Positions 7,922 through 15,785 of a DNA stretch of 64,000 bases are shown piece after piece. The stretch is from Microcoleus sp036704825 (GTDB lineage Bacteria > Cyanobacteriota > Cyanobacteriia > Cyanobacteriales > Microcoleaceae). Position 1 is the first letter of the stretch. Each line of letters opens with the position of its first letter. The DNA lies in the NCBI GenBank assembly GCA_036704825.1, contig JAUBSN010000041.1, forward strand, positions 7,680-71,679, in the 5' to 3' direction. The notes below the pieces were generated by a model. It saw nothing but the letters and a program-made list of their open reading frames with translations, made no database searches and was not told where the DNA came from. A program made the translations under genes and the position numbers.

Positions 7922-9052
7922 TTACTCCAGCATTTTCTGGATTTCCCTTTTCAAAATCTCCACATCCACCGTCATATCCATGCCAATGAAACTCCAATCT
8001 TCCGCTACATTGTTGTCATCAACCATGCGGGAGTATTCTAATCCCAATAGCTGGGAAATGTAATAGAAATATGGCGGAGTGTACCCTCCATAAAAGAATT
8101 CCAATACTTTCGTTCCCGGCTGACACCACAGCAAATTTGTAAAACCAGCCCCGTGAGGACCGACAACCACCGCCGCTTCTGCAAACAGACGAATTTGTTC
8201 ATCCACAGTGCGCGAGATATCTTCCAAAATTTCAAAATCAAATTCTTTCAAAACTTCTCGCACTTGTACTTCATTTTTAACCTTGCGCCGGCCGCTTCTA
8301 GACAGATAAAGTTTTCTATAAGGCTTTACCTTTTCCTCAAGACAGAATTTTTTCCGCAAAAGCTCTATATCGTAAGGACTGGGAAAATACCAGTCTTGAT
8401 TGTTTCCCACCACCACACTTTCTGCATGATATCCCGTATCTCTAGCCCCAGTGTCGATTAGTGAACTTTCAGGAATACCGAGTTTGCTCATAAAGCCCAA
8501 CTCAAAATCTGTATGTCGTAAAGGATAACAAATTTTAGCTTCTTGCCAAATTTCCTTACCTAAAGCCTCCTCAATACGACAAAGTTTAGCCAGCACAAAA
8601 ATCACATAATCATAATAACTGCACCACAAATGCGACCAAGGAGCAACTACCAGCGGATAGGTAATTTGGTTGGGTTTGTAAGGCCATTCCAGAATGCCCG
8701 CACCGCTAATCCGAAAATCCAAGTCTAAAAGCAACTTGTTATTCAGCAGCGTGTTGCCCGACGTACAAATAGTTAGAGAATTTATTTTTTGATTCAGGGA
8801 AATCTTCCACACATAATCTGGGTCAAACGACACGGTTTTTTCGGTGGCGAAAAACCGAGAAGGCACTTTATTTACCGAGGTTAATGCGGGTATATTGATA
8901 GGTTCGTGCTGCTTTTTATAAACGATGCTGTCATCTAACAATTTGATGCTGGTGCGCCTGTCTAACGGGGTTCTCCAGACACGCCTTGATGTTGCCAGCA
9001 AGCTCTGCTTCAATGCTTGTTTTATCCGATCGACTAATTTGGGGTTCATCAC
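7922..9052 (-). CDS. Glycosyltransferase family 61 protein (DUF563)
   Basis: 376 aa. The C-terminal half carries the GT61 signature: VVVGPHGAGFTNLLW, then PGTKVLEFF, with an upstream RKLYLSR and a mid-region WSHLWCSYYDYVIF. Members transfer sugars in capsular polysaccharide or glycan synthesis, cytosolic or membrane-associated. There is no signal peptide. It lies between ureB and ureC in the same orientation, where these genes are normally adjacent, so it looks inserted. Substrate unknown. Confidence 0.75.
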   Translation of the reverse strand: MMNPKLVDRIKQALKQSLLATSRRVWRTPLDRRTSIKLLDDSIVYKKQHEPINIPALTSVNKVPSRFFATEKTVSFDPDYVWKISLNQKINSLTICTSGNTLLNNKLLLDLDFRISGAGILEWPYKPNQITYPLVVAPWSHLWCSYYDYVIFVLAKLCRIEEALGKEIWQEAKICYPLRHTDFELGFMSKLGIPESSLIDTGARDTGYHAESVVVGNNQDWYFPSPYDIELLRKKFCLEEKVKPYRKLYLSRSGRRKVKNEVQVREVLKEFDFEILEDISRTVDEQIRLFAEAAVVVGPHGAGFTNLLWCQPGTKVLEFFYGGYTPPYFYYISQLLGLEYSRMVDDNNVAEDWSFIGMDMTVDVEILKREIQKMLE

Positions 9053-9380
9053 GCACTTTGGCTGTATGTATTTGCAGTTTTTACAACCACCGTATACCGC
9101 AAACAGCAGATTTTAACTCGCTCAAAAGTCGGAGATTGAACTAACAAAAGAAAGGCAGAAGGGACTTATACAGAAGGCAGAGAAAAAGTTTTGAGCTTAC
9201 TTTATCACTCTCCAGGCATAGGGCTGGAAGTGATACCATGTTAGATTGGAGATTGCAGATAACTTATTACTATCATAGTGTGGATATTTCCTACATTTGC
9301 ATTTTTTGGAAAACTGGCAGAACTTTTAAGTTAAAAAGTTTCAAATTCCCAAATCCACAATAGTGAACGCTCATCTGGCT
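9053..9380. other. Intergenic region between ureB and the GT61 gene
   Basis: No credible gene. There is an imperfect hairpin at about 9203-9233 (ATCACT..CCAG against CTGG.AGTGAT). The segment just after ureB (9300-9380) is A/T-rich. Confidence 0.5.
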
Positions 9381-9698
9381 TCATACTTCAGCATCCAGAT
9401 TACCGTTCACTTTTCCATTGAAGCCGTAGACTTGACGACTACCAACAAACGGCACTAATTGAACTTCCCTTTCATCTCCGGGTTCAAATCTAACTGCTGT
9501 ACCTGCGGGGATATCCAACCGCATTCCTTTTGCTTGTTCTCGATTAAATTCTAAGGCTTCGTTAGCCTCATAAAAGTGGTAGTGCGAACCAATTTGAATG
9601 GGTCGATCGCCTTTATTTCCTACCAGCAACCGCACCGTTGGGCGATCGGCATTTAATTCTATTTCGCCTGCTGAAACAATCATTTCTCCTGGAATCAT
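9381..9698 (-). CDS. ureB: Urease subunit beta UreB
   Basis: 105-aa structural subunit of urease. It begins MIPGEMI and contains the family segments NKGDRPIQIGSHYHFYE and NREQAKGMRLDIPAGTAVRFEPG. Length is normal. It starts 33 nt after ureA and has a good AGGAGG before the ATG. It forms the urease trimer core with UreA and UreC and has no catalytic residues of its own. Confidence 0.95.
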   Translation of the reverse strand: MIPGEMIVSAGEIELNADRPTVRLLVGNKGDRPIQIGSHYHFYEANEALEFNREQAKGMRLDIPAGTAVRFEPGDEREVQLVPFVGSRQVYGFNGKVNGNLDAEV

Positions 9699-9731
9699 TT
9701 TTTCCTCCTGTGAGTATCTGTGGTTGATTTT

Positions 9732-10034
9732 TTAACGGATCGGATCGTGTACAGTCACCAACTTAGTTCCATCGGGAAAAGTTGCCTCAACCTGAACTTC
9801 ATGCACCATTTCTGGTATCCCTTCCATCACATCTTCCCGCGTCAGGAGAGTTGTTCCATAACTCATTAAATCGGCGACGGTAAGGCCATCTCTTGCTCCT
9901 TCTAAAATGGCTGCGGAAATGTAGGCGAGTGCTTCTGGATAGTTTAATTTTAAACCTCTTTGTTTCCGGCGCTCTGCTACCAGGGCGGCGGTGAAAATTA
10001 GCAGTTTGTCTTTTTCTTGGGGGGTGAGTTGCAT
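9732..10034 (-). CDS. ureA: Urease subunit gamma UreA
   Basis: 100-aa structural subunit. It has the standard opening MQLTPQEKDKLLIFTAALVAERR and the EGARDGLTVADLM, VPEM-like and VEATFPDGTKLVTVHDPI segments near the end. Length is exactly normal. It lies between ureD and ureB on the minus strand and is probably in one operon driven from the NtcA promoter upstream of ureD. Confidence 0.95.
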   Translation of the reverse strand: MQLTPQEKDKLLIFTAALVAERRKQRGLKLNYPEALAYISAAILEGARDGLTVADLMSYGTTLLTREDVMEGIPEMVHEVQVEATFPDGTKLVTVHDPIR

Positions 10035-10097
10035 TTTTATTCTTGTAAGTGCGATCGCATTATTTGGTTGTGATATCGTTTGCGGTTGTTTCTGAAT

Positions 10098-10148
10098 GAT
10101 TAAACCGCAAAGGGCGCAGAGGGCGCCCAGGCAGAGAAGAGAGAGATG
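10098..10148. repeat. Dispersed CAGAGG-rich repeat between ureD and ureA
   Basis: The segment from GATTAAACCGCAAAGGGC onward matches the segment at 53434-53485 (GATTAAACCACAGAGGGC...). This is a short dispersed repeat, not a gene. It lies inside the ure operon. Confidence 0.5.
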
Positions 10149-10196
10149 AATAATCTAGTTAGGAGGGCAACTATACATTGACACTCAAATATCATC

Positions 10197-11117
10197 CTAT
10201 TTTATCCAAACTCTGGGCAAACAGCAAGGGCGCTGTGAAAAAGACAAGCGCAGCAACTGCCAAATGCTGACAAACCAGTCTCTCGCTGCGGTGGTGGATG
10301 TACCGCGATATCGGCACAGCAAACCGTTAGGAATACGAGTAACGCCGACGGTGGAATTACCAGGATAAATTGTTGCCTCACATGGCAAAGATCGCACTTT
10401 TTCCACGAACTCTGTGGTTGCGGGTTCGCCTATCCAGGCAAGGGTAGCGACTACGGGTTTTCCTGCGAGACCGTGAGGACTTTCGAGCATTTTTTCGCCA
10501 CCTTTGAGCAATTGTCTGTCAATCCATAAAGGGCTGTTTTGTTGCCAGACTTCGGTGTGCGAGATCCATTCTCCAGACGCAAATTTTTCGCCCCTTGCAC
10601 TGCGTCCAAATCTGGTAATTTCCCACAGTAAAATTCTCGCTGTTGGTGCTAATTCTACCCGCAAATTTTGCCGATATATTGCGCCGTCAAAAACGATTGT
10701 TTCCTGTGGCAGCCATTCTAAATTAGCACCGGTATCTAGCTGAATGTCAATATTTTGTTGTGATTCTAGTCCGCTGCTGCGATAGATTTTACCAGCGGCG
10801 GCCGCGGTAATCAAGGCTTTGGCGTTGGGTTGGAGGTGAAAATGGCTGGAAAGTCGATCGCCCCCGACAACTCCCCCAGCCGTGTGCAAAATTACGCTGT
10901 GACAAACGTCTTTCCCTTCAGGATAAAACGGGCGCTGCACCTTCAGCGGCGCTTGCATTTGATTGCGAATGATTTGAGTTTGGCCGTTGCGGTTGGCGTA
11001 GGTTAAATTCAGGTAGCCGTGCCATCCTGTTTGAATGTTATTTGTATTTTGTGCGATCGAAGTTTCAGTCACAGATTTTTGAAATTCAAAACATTCACTA
11101 TCAAAAACATACCACAA
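10197..11117 (-). CDS. ureD: Urease accessory protein UreD (UreH)
   Basis: Scaffold for nickel insertion into urease, acting with UreF and UreG (not in the window). Conserved segments include LKVQRPFYPEG, HSVILHTAGGVVGGDRL, KALITAAAAGKIYRS, and LPQETIVFDGA. The open frame begins at a TTG (11117), with a GTG at 11072 as an alternative; cyanobacterial UreD proteins usually begin shortly before the GWHGYLNL segment, so the start is uncertain. It is the first gene of ureDAB, divergent from fmdA, with an NtcA-type promoter upstream. Confidence 0.9.
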   Translation of the reverse strand: MWYVFDSECFEFQKSVTETSIAQNTNNIQTGWHGYLNLTYANRNGQTQIIRNQMQAPLKVQRPFYPEGKDVCHSVILHTAGGVVGGDRLSSHFHLQPNAKALITAAAAGKIYRSSGLESQQNIDIQLDTGANLEWLPQETIVFDGAIYRQNLRVELAPTARILLWEITRFGRSARGEKFASGEWISHTEVWQQNSPLWIDRQLLKGGEKMLESPHGLAGKPVVATLAWIGEPATTEFVEKVRSLPCEATIYPGNSTVGVTRIPNGLLCRYRGTSTTAARDWFVSIWQLLRLSFSQRPCCLPRVWIK

Positions 11118-11143
11118 CTGCCGCGCAGCCCGGTTATTTTATC

Positions 11144-11162
11144 AATAATGATAATCGTTATC
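11144..11162. promoter_or_regulatory. Candidate Fur-family (Fur or Zur) operator
   Basis: AATAATGATAATCGTTATC matches the classic 19-bp Fur box at 17 of 19 positions. Read as a cyanobacterial Zur-type 7-1-7 palindrome it is TGATAAT-C-GTTATCT. It lies directly downstream of the -10 box of the ureD promoter, covering the predicted start region, a position suited to repression. Confidence 0.45.
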
Positions 11163-11163
11163 T

Positions 11164-11205
11164 AAAATATTTTTCTGATCTGCACTGATTAGTATAACAA
11201 TTTAC
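11164..11205 (-). promoter_or_regulatory. NtcA-activated promoter of ureD
   Basis: The palindrome GTA-N8-TAC occupies 11192-11205. Reading toward ureD, exactly 22 nt separate it from TATTTT (11169-11164), a TAN3T -10 box. GTAN8TAC-N22-TAN3T is the canonical NtcA-activated promoter of cyanobacteria, used under nitrogen limitation. The palindrome could also serve fmdA on the other side, but there the best TAN3T box (11239-11244) is 33 nt away. Confidence 0.75.
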
Positions 11206-11275
11206 ATTTATCAAGTATGCGATCGGGGAAGATGCCCATACCATGTAAAAATTAGTAACTAGAGGAGTGCAGACT

Positions 11276-12451
11276 ATGCCCCAAGTTCTCTTCAAAGTTG
11301 ATTTGACCAAACCGATGTCAGAACAGGAATTAGTCGGTCACAATCGCTGGCATCCAGATATTCCAGCAGTAGTTTCCGTCAATCCCGGCGATGTATTTCG
11401 CATCGAGTGCAAAGACTGGACAGACGGACAAATTAAAAATGACGACAACCCCGACGACATTCGCGATGTAGACTTAACAGTAGTTCACGTTTTGAGCGGG
11501 CCAATTTACGTTAACGGCGCGCAACCCGGGGATATTTTAGTAGTCGATATCCTCGATATCGGGGCTTTGCAAGGGGACGAATGGGGTTTTACAGGAATTT
11601 TTGCTAAAGAAAATGGTGGCGGTTTTTTGACCGAACATTTTCCGACTGCTGCTAAAGCAATTTGGGATTTCCAGGGAATTTATACCGCTTCCAGACACAT
11701 ACCAAATGTGCGGTTTGCCGGGATTACTCATCCGGGTTTAATCGGCTGCGCGCCTTCTCAGGAATTGTTGAATAAATGGAACAAACGGGAAGCGGAATTA
11801 GTAGCCACAAATCCCGGTCGAGTGCCGCCTTTAGCAGAACTGCCGAACCCCAAAAATGCAATTTTGGGGTCGCTGAAAGCATCTGAATTCGAGCGAGTTG
11901 CGGCGGAAGCAGCGCGCACAGTTCCTCCCCGCGAACACGGTGGCAATTGCGATATTAAAAATTTGTCGCGGGGTTCGAGAGTTTACTTTCCTGTTTATGT
12001 CGAAGGTGCGAAACTTTCGATGGGAGATATTCACTTTTCTCAAGGAGATGGGGAGATTTCATTCTGCGGCGCAATTGAAATGTCGGGGTACATCGACCTC
12101 CACGTTGATATTATCAAAGGCGGCATGGATAAATACGCAATGGTCAACCCAATTTTCAAACCGGGCCCGGTGGAACCGCGCTATTCAGAATACCTGGTTT
12201 TTGAAGGGATTTCGGTTGATGAATTTACGGGCCAACAGTATTATATGGATGCCCATGTTGCTTATCGCCGAGCTTGTTTGAATGCGATCGAATATTTGAA
12301 AAAGTTTGGTTTTACCGGAGAACAAGCGTATTTGCTGTTAAGCTGTGCACCAGTTGAAGGTAGGATCAGCGGCATTGTGGATATTCCCAATGCTTGCTGC
12401 ACAATTGCTTTGCCGACAGAAATTTTTGAGATGGATATTCTGCCCTCTTAA
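11276..12451 (+). CDS. fmdA: Acetamidase/formamidase (FmdA/AmdA family)
   Basis: Hydrolyses formamide or short amides to ammonia and the acid. The 391-aa sequence carries family hallmarks: VSVNPGDVFRIECKDWTDGQ near the start, VNGAQPGDILVVDI, GGNCDIKNL, VYFPVYVEGAKLSMGDIHFSQGDGE, and the C-terminal SCAPVEGRISGIVDIPNACCT. The ATG at 11276 is preferred over the GTG at 11267, because AGAGGAG (11261-11267) lies 8 nt before it. It is divergent from ureD and shares its spacer with an NtcA box, so both loci may respond to nitrogen limitation. fmdB follows 63 bp later. Confidence 0.9.
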   Translation: MPQVLFKVDLTKPMSEQELVGHNRWHPDIPAVVSVNPGDVFRIECKDWTDGQIKNDDNPDDIRDVDLTVVHVLSGPIYVNGAQPGDILVVDILDIGALQGDEWGFTGIFAKENGGGFLTEHFPTAAKAIWDFQGIYTASRHIPNVRFAGITHPGLIGCAPSQELLNKWNKREAELVATNPGRVPPLAELPNPKNAILGSLKASEFERVAAEAARTVPPREHGGNCDIKNLSRGSRVYFPVYVEGAKLSMGDIHFSQGDGEISFCGAIEMSGYIDLHVDIIKGGMDKYAMVNPIFKPGPVEPRYSEYLVFEGISVDEFTGQQYYMDAHVAYRRACLNAIEYLKKFGFTGEQAYLLLSCAPVEGRISGIVDIPNACCTIALPTEIFEMDILPS

Positions 12452-12514
12452 TTATTAAAGCGGGCGCTGCCCACCGCCTACTCATTGCATCCAAATCTAC
12501 AATCCAAAATTGCT

Positions 12515-12778
12515 ATGCCTCTTTACGATTTTAGGTGTGAAACTTGCGGCATTTTTGATAAGTGGCGCCCTCTTGCCGAAGCAGATACACCTGTGCTTTG
12601 CCCGAGTTGCGAAACTGTTGCTAAACGCATCTTTTCCCCGCCGATGATTCTAACTGGAAAGCTGCGGTTGAAAGGTCAAGAAAATCAGGAACCGCAGCTA
12701 GTTAAGCGTTTTGAGGAACCTAAACCGCAGCGGAATCGCGAACACCGAGGTGGACGACCTTGGATGATAGGTCACTAA
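12515..12778 (+). CDS. fmdB: FmdB family zinc-ribbon protein
   Basis: 87-aa protein starting MPLYDFRCETCG, the usual FmdB opening. Two CxxC knuckles (CETC and CPSC) about 25 residues apart form a zinc ribbon. The C-terminal half is charged and probably disordered. FmdB-type proteins are often encoded with formamidase genes and called putative regulators, but their biochemical role is not settled. The upstream TTG at 12485 is rejected as a start because it adds non-conserved residues. Confidence 0.85.
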   Translation: MPLYDFRCETCGIFDKWRPLAEADTPVLCPSCETVAKRIFSPPMILTGKLRLKGQENQEPQLVKRFEEPKPQRNREHRGGRPWMIGH

Positions 12779-12818
12779 TCCAATCCGACAGTTTGACACT
12801 TAGATAATCCGATAGTCC

Positions 12819-12840
12819 GGCAGGGGTTGAAACCCCTGCC
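12819..12840. repeat. GGCAGGGGTT palindrome
   Basis: 10-bp perfect arms (12819-12828, 12831-12840) with a 2-nt loop, 40 bp after fmdB. Similar compact palindromes in this spacer (CAGGGACTTCAGTCCCTG at 12941-12958) mark it as a dispersed-repeat site. It may also end fmdB transcription. Confidence 0.5.
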
Positions 12841-12911
12841 TCAAAGCGAAAGTCCTCGCTATGATGACTGTAAAGTTAGTATTTGCTTGCTGTGCGTAAA
12901 TCCTGTATTTC

Positions 12912-12929
12912 AGTCGGTTTCAACCGACT
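12912..12929. terminator. Possible terminator between convergent genes
   Basis: AGTCGGTT-TC-AACCGACT followed by TTTTG: an 8-bp stem with a short T run. It lies between fmdB (+) and the methyltransferase-like gene (-). Confidence 0.4.
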
Positions 12930-12983
12930 TTTGCTATGAGACAGGGACTTCAGTCCCTGGCGGGCAAAGGAAGTATTTTGTAC

Positions 12984-14297
12984 TTATTTATTTGCCAATA
13001 TCGCATAGTCATCAAGACCATAATGCGAATCATAAGGCAACTTTAAATACTTGCGTAAAAGTGGACTGATAAATTTCTGGACAGGTAAAGTTTCTCTAGC
13101 AAAAGTTCCAAAGTTAGGATGGGGTGTCCTCCTACCGGTTGAACTTAAATATTTATACCAAACTAAGTTTAAGCCCAGCTCATTAACAAATTTTTGCACT
13201 ACACTTAGCTCCTGTTGGCAATCATCAACTAGACGAACATTGTACGCCTTAAGCAACTTTTTTTCTTGAATAATTAGCAAGACGTAACCCGATCCAGTCA
13301 GGCTATTTGTAAATACATCCTTATAAATTTGATGGGATTTTTCTCTTCTCTCATCATCGTAAAAAAAACAGTGAGAAATCACAATAAAATCAAAGAAGTT
13401 TTTCGGCAGTCTTTGAGATTGATTGGCGCTGTCAAAGATACGGGAAGTGTCAAAGCGAAAGTAAGCATTGATCGCCTGGGGTTCCATATATTGCCGCCAA
13501 AACTGGAGTCCGCGATATTGAAAAGCTTTTTGGTGTTCCAGGGAGTAGTAGGATATGTGCATTGGCGGCATTGAAAAAAAGTCGCTACTGCTTTGCAGCA
13601 ACAAACCGAGTCCGTAAGCAACAGTACCCGGCCCAGCAGCAATATCGAGGATATTGACTGTAGTTGGTAATAACCCTGCCTTGTAAATAAAAAACCAAGC
13701 TAGATATGTACAATAAACGTTATCGAGAAAATACCTCATTAAATAGATGTGAGGACTTAGTTCAAAACTGTATTGAGGATCTTGTCCTTCTTTCAGTTTT
13801 TGTATATCGTCAATTGCTTGTTGAAGTAAATAATCAACATTTGTTTTTTGACGGCTCAAGTTATTAAGCTCGTTCTTGATGAAGCCAGCCAGATGTTGTT
13901 CAAAATTATTAAATACCTTGTCATCAATGCCAGTGCACTGAATCATACTTGCATCGCAGTCTATCAATTTGAAAGCTGTTGAAATATATTCAATAAATTT
14001 TTTGTTGGGAAACAACGTTAATTCATCAATCCGCGCCAGCGAATCGTCAAGTTGCCCGAAGCTTAGTTGCAGTTCTAATTCTTCTAAATGGCGATCGCCT
14101 TCTTTGATGCGATCATTTTTTTCCTGCAATAATTTTTCAAGCTGTAGGCGCTCTTTAAATAGCTTCTGCTGCCATGAGAGTTTTGCACCGGAATTTTGTA
14201 TTTCTTTTAATAGTTGTTTGGCAAGTCGATTATTTTGACTCTTAACGGCTTCGTTAAACTTATGGGAACGCCACCAATTGACTAGCGGATTACTCAT
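12984..14297 (-). CDS. SAM-dependent methyltransferase-like protein with N-terminal coiled coil
   Basis: 437 aa from ATG 14297, which overlaps the stop of the upstream radical-SAM gene in ATGAGTAA, a translational-coupling arrangement. Residues about 15-95 are charged and heptad-like (coiled coil). A Rossmann motif I, ILDIAAGPGTVAYGL, sits mid-protein, followed by YYSLEHQ (motif II acidic position) and FFDFIVISHCFFY. The C-terminal part has a SSTGRRTPHPNFGTF stretch. This resembles class I methyltransferases; the substrate is unknown. Its tight coupling to a radical SAM enzyme suggests a joint modification pathway. Confidence 0.6.
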   Translation of the reverse strand: MSNPLVNWWRSHKFNEAVKSQNNRLAKQLLKEIQNSGAKLSWQQKLFKERLQLEKLLQEKNDRIKEGDRHLEELELQLSFGQLDDSLARIDELTLFPNKKFIEYISTAFKLIDCDASMIQCTGIDDKVFNNFEQHLAGFIKNELNNLSRQKTNVDYLLQQAIDDIQKLKEGQDPQYSFELSPHIYLMRYFLDNVYCTYLAWFFIYKAGLLPTTVNILDIAAGPGTVAYGLGLLLQSSSDFFSMPPMHISYYSLEHQKAFQYRGLQFWRQYMEPQAINAYFRFDTSRIFDSANQSQRLPKNFFDFIVISHCFFYDDERREKSHQIYKDVFTNSLTGSGYVLLIIQEKKLLKAYNVRLVDDCQQELSVVQKFVNELGLNLVWYKYLSSTGRRTPHPNFGTFARETLPVQKFISPLLRKYLKLPYDSHYGLDDYAILANK

Positions 14298-15210
14298 AGC
14301 CGAATCCTTCTTTACCTTCCATAATCTCAACACCGGGAAGCATCGCAATTAATTTATTTTTAAACTTGCGATAACTCTGCTGTTCGCTATTGTACCACCA
14401 AGCGTACTTTTGTTTAAGAGCTAATACTTCCGATCGCGTTGACGCAATTAGCGATCGATCGTTGCTGGGATGAAAATCCTGAATCACCACCCGATCTACA
14501 ACTTCCAGCTTGCTAATAAAATTAGCTTCATCTTCGGGTAAGGTAGGGAGTAGTGGCGTGACAGTTATAGAAAATCTGACTTCGCAATTTTCTTGGTAAG
14601 GAAAGCTGTATTTCAGTTTTGCAATAGCTTGGAGTCTCGCAGCGATACTCGGCGATTTAGGCTCAAAATCTTTCCTGACTTTTTCGCTGCCAGTGGGAAT
14701 ACTCATGTTTATTCGCAATCGTTTAAATCGCTGTAAAATATCGATGTCTCTAGTTATCATAGGACTGCGAGTTTGGATAACTAATGTCGGTTGATAGGGA
14801 ACCATCACTTCTAGCAAGTGCCTAGTTAGTTGTTCTTTAGATTCAATTGGCTGATACGGATCTGTGACACTACTCATGTAAATTGTCGGTGCGCGATCGG
14901 GTTGTTTTTTGTACCATTTTTGCAACTCTTTATTTAGAATTTCTGCTGCATTTTGCTTGATAATTACCCAGTTTCCCCAATCCTGCCGCATCTGTGAATT
15001 CGGGCTAAAAGCAGCAGCATAACAATAACTGCATCCGTACTGACAGCCGCGATAAGGATTCAACGTGAAATCGTAAGCACTGATAAATCCAGTTGCTTTG
15101 TTAAGCACTGACTGTGCATTTTGTGCATACACTTTGGCACTTCCAAAGTTTTCTCGGAGTAAAACGGTGTGTTTTCCGGCGGAATATCCCTGATACTGAG
15201 ACTTTACCAT
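14290..15210 (-). CDS. Radical SAM protein, SPL / Rv2578c-like family
   Basis: 306 aa. The 4Fe-4S cluster motif is CxxxCxxC in CQYGCSYCY (family context NPYRGCQYGCSYCYA). MSSVTDPYQPIE, TRSPMITRDIDIL and MSIPTGSEKVRKDFEP are typical of spore-photoproduct-lyase-like proteins of unknown substrate that are widespread in bacteria. It is followed by the methyltransferase-like gene with an 8-nt overlap. The start ATG at 15210 is divergent from the short reading frame at 15386. Confidence 0.8.
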   Translation of the reverse strand: MVKSQYQGYSAGKHTVLLRENFGSAKVYAQNAQSVLNKATGFISAYDFTLNPYRGCQYGCSYCYAAAFSPNSQMRQDWGNWVIIKQNAAEILNKELQKWYKKQPDRAPTIYMSSVTDPYQPIESKEQLTRHLLEVMVPYQPTLVIQTRSPMITRDIDILQRFKRLRINMSIPTGSEKVRKDFEPKSPSIAARLQAIAKLKYSFPYQENCEVRFSITVTPLLPTLPEDEANFISKLEVVDRVVIQDFHPSNDRSLIASTRSEVLALKQKYAWWYNSEQQSYRKFKNKLIAMLPGVEIMEGKEGFGYE

Positions 15211-15385
15211 GATTGAACCTGCTACCGTATTAAAATGGCAAACGTTTAGGAATGAGAAACGCGATCGCGCTTCGATCTTGCTACTTCACTGTACCGCACT
15301 CAAGAAATGTCAGCCAAGCAGTGGGGAATTACTCAACTTTACAATAATTTTTTTGAATAACCAACAAGCCAACTTTATAAACTTT

Positions 15386-15535
15386 ATGCTAAGCTCTATC
15401 GCGAATGTAATGCAAGCTTACGGATTTATTGACAGCGACGATATTTTAGCAAAAGTGCTGGAATTAAACCTAGAACTGGCAGAAAAAGAAAAACGGGGAG
15501 AACCGGTAGTTGGGCCTTGTGTCCCAACTGACTAG
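15386..15535 (+). CDS. Small hypothetical protein
   Basis: 49 aa (MLSSIANVMQAYGFIDSDD... ending GPCVPTD), or 41 aa from ATG 15410. The pattern AYGF-x-DSDDILAKVLELN resembles a helix found near the C-terminus of some DNA methylases, so it may be a domain remnant. The frame is open back to 15209, but that part overlaps the divergent radical-SAM start and does not look coding. Confidence 0.35.
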   Translation: MLSSIANVMQAYGFIDSDDILAKVLELNLELAEKEKRGEPVVGPCVPTD

Positions 15536-15785
15536 AAATACTAATCGCTGTAATCACAAGTTTTGTAAATTTGCGTATAATCACATAGATTGTTGATAGA
15601 GATCACAAACACTCTAGTCTAAAAAGAGAGATACTATGGGAAGCGTTGAGTATTGAGGGGTGAGTTTTGAGCTAAAGAATTCAACATTCAAAATTCAACA
15701 CTCAAAACTGCTTTCGACGTTCAGCATAAGTGCATTCTGCTTTTCTTCGCTCAATTACTCCTGATTAGTTTGGGAGGAACTTCCC

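Noticed and set aside
11239..11244. TACCAT as the -10 box of an NtcA promoter for fmdA
   Set aside because: It is 33 nt from the NtcA palindrome instead of 22, whereas the ureD side has the exact spacing.
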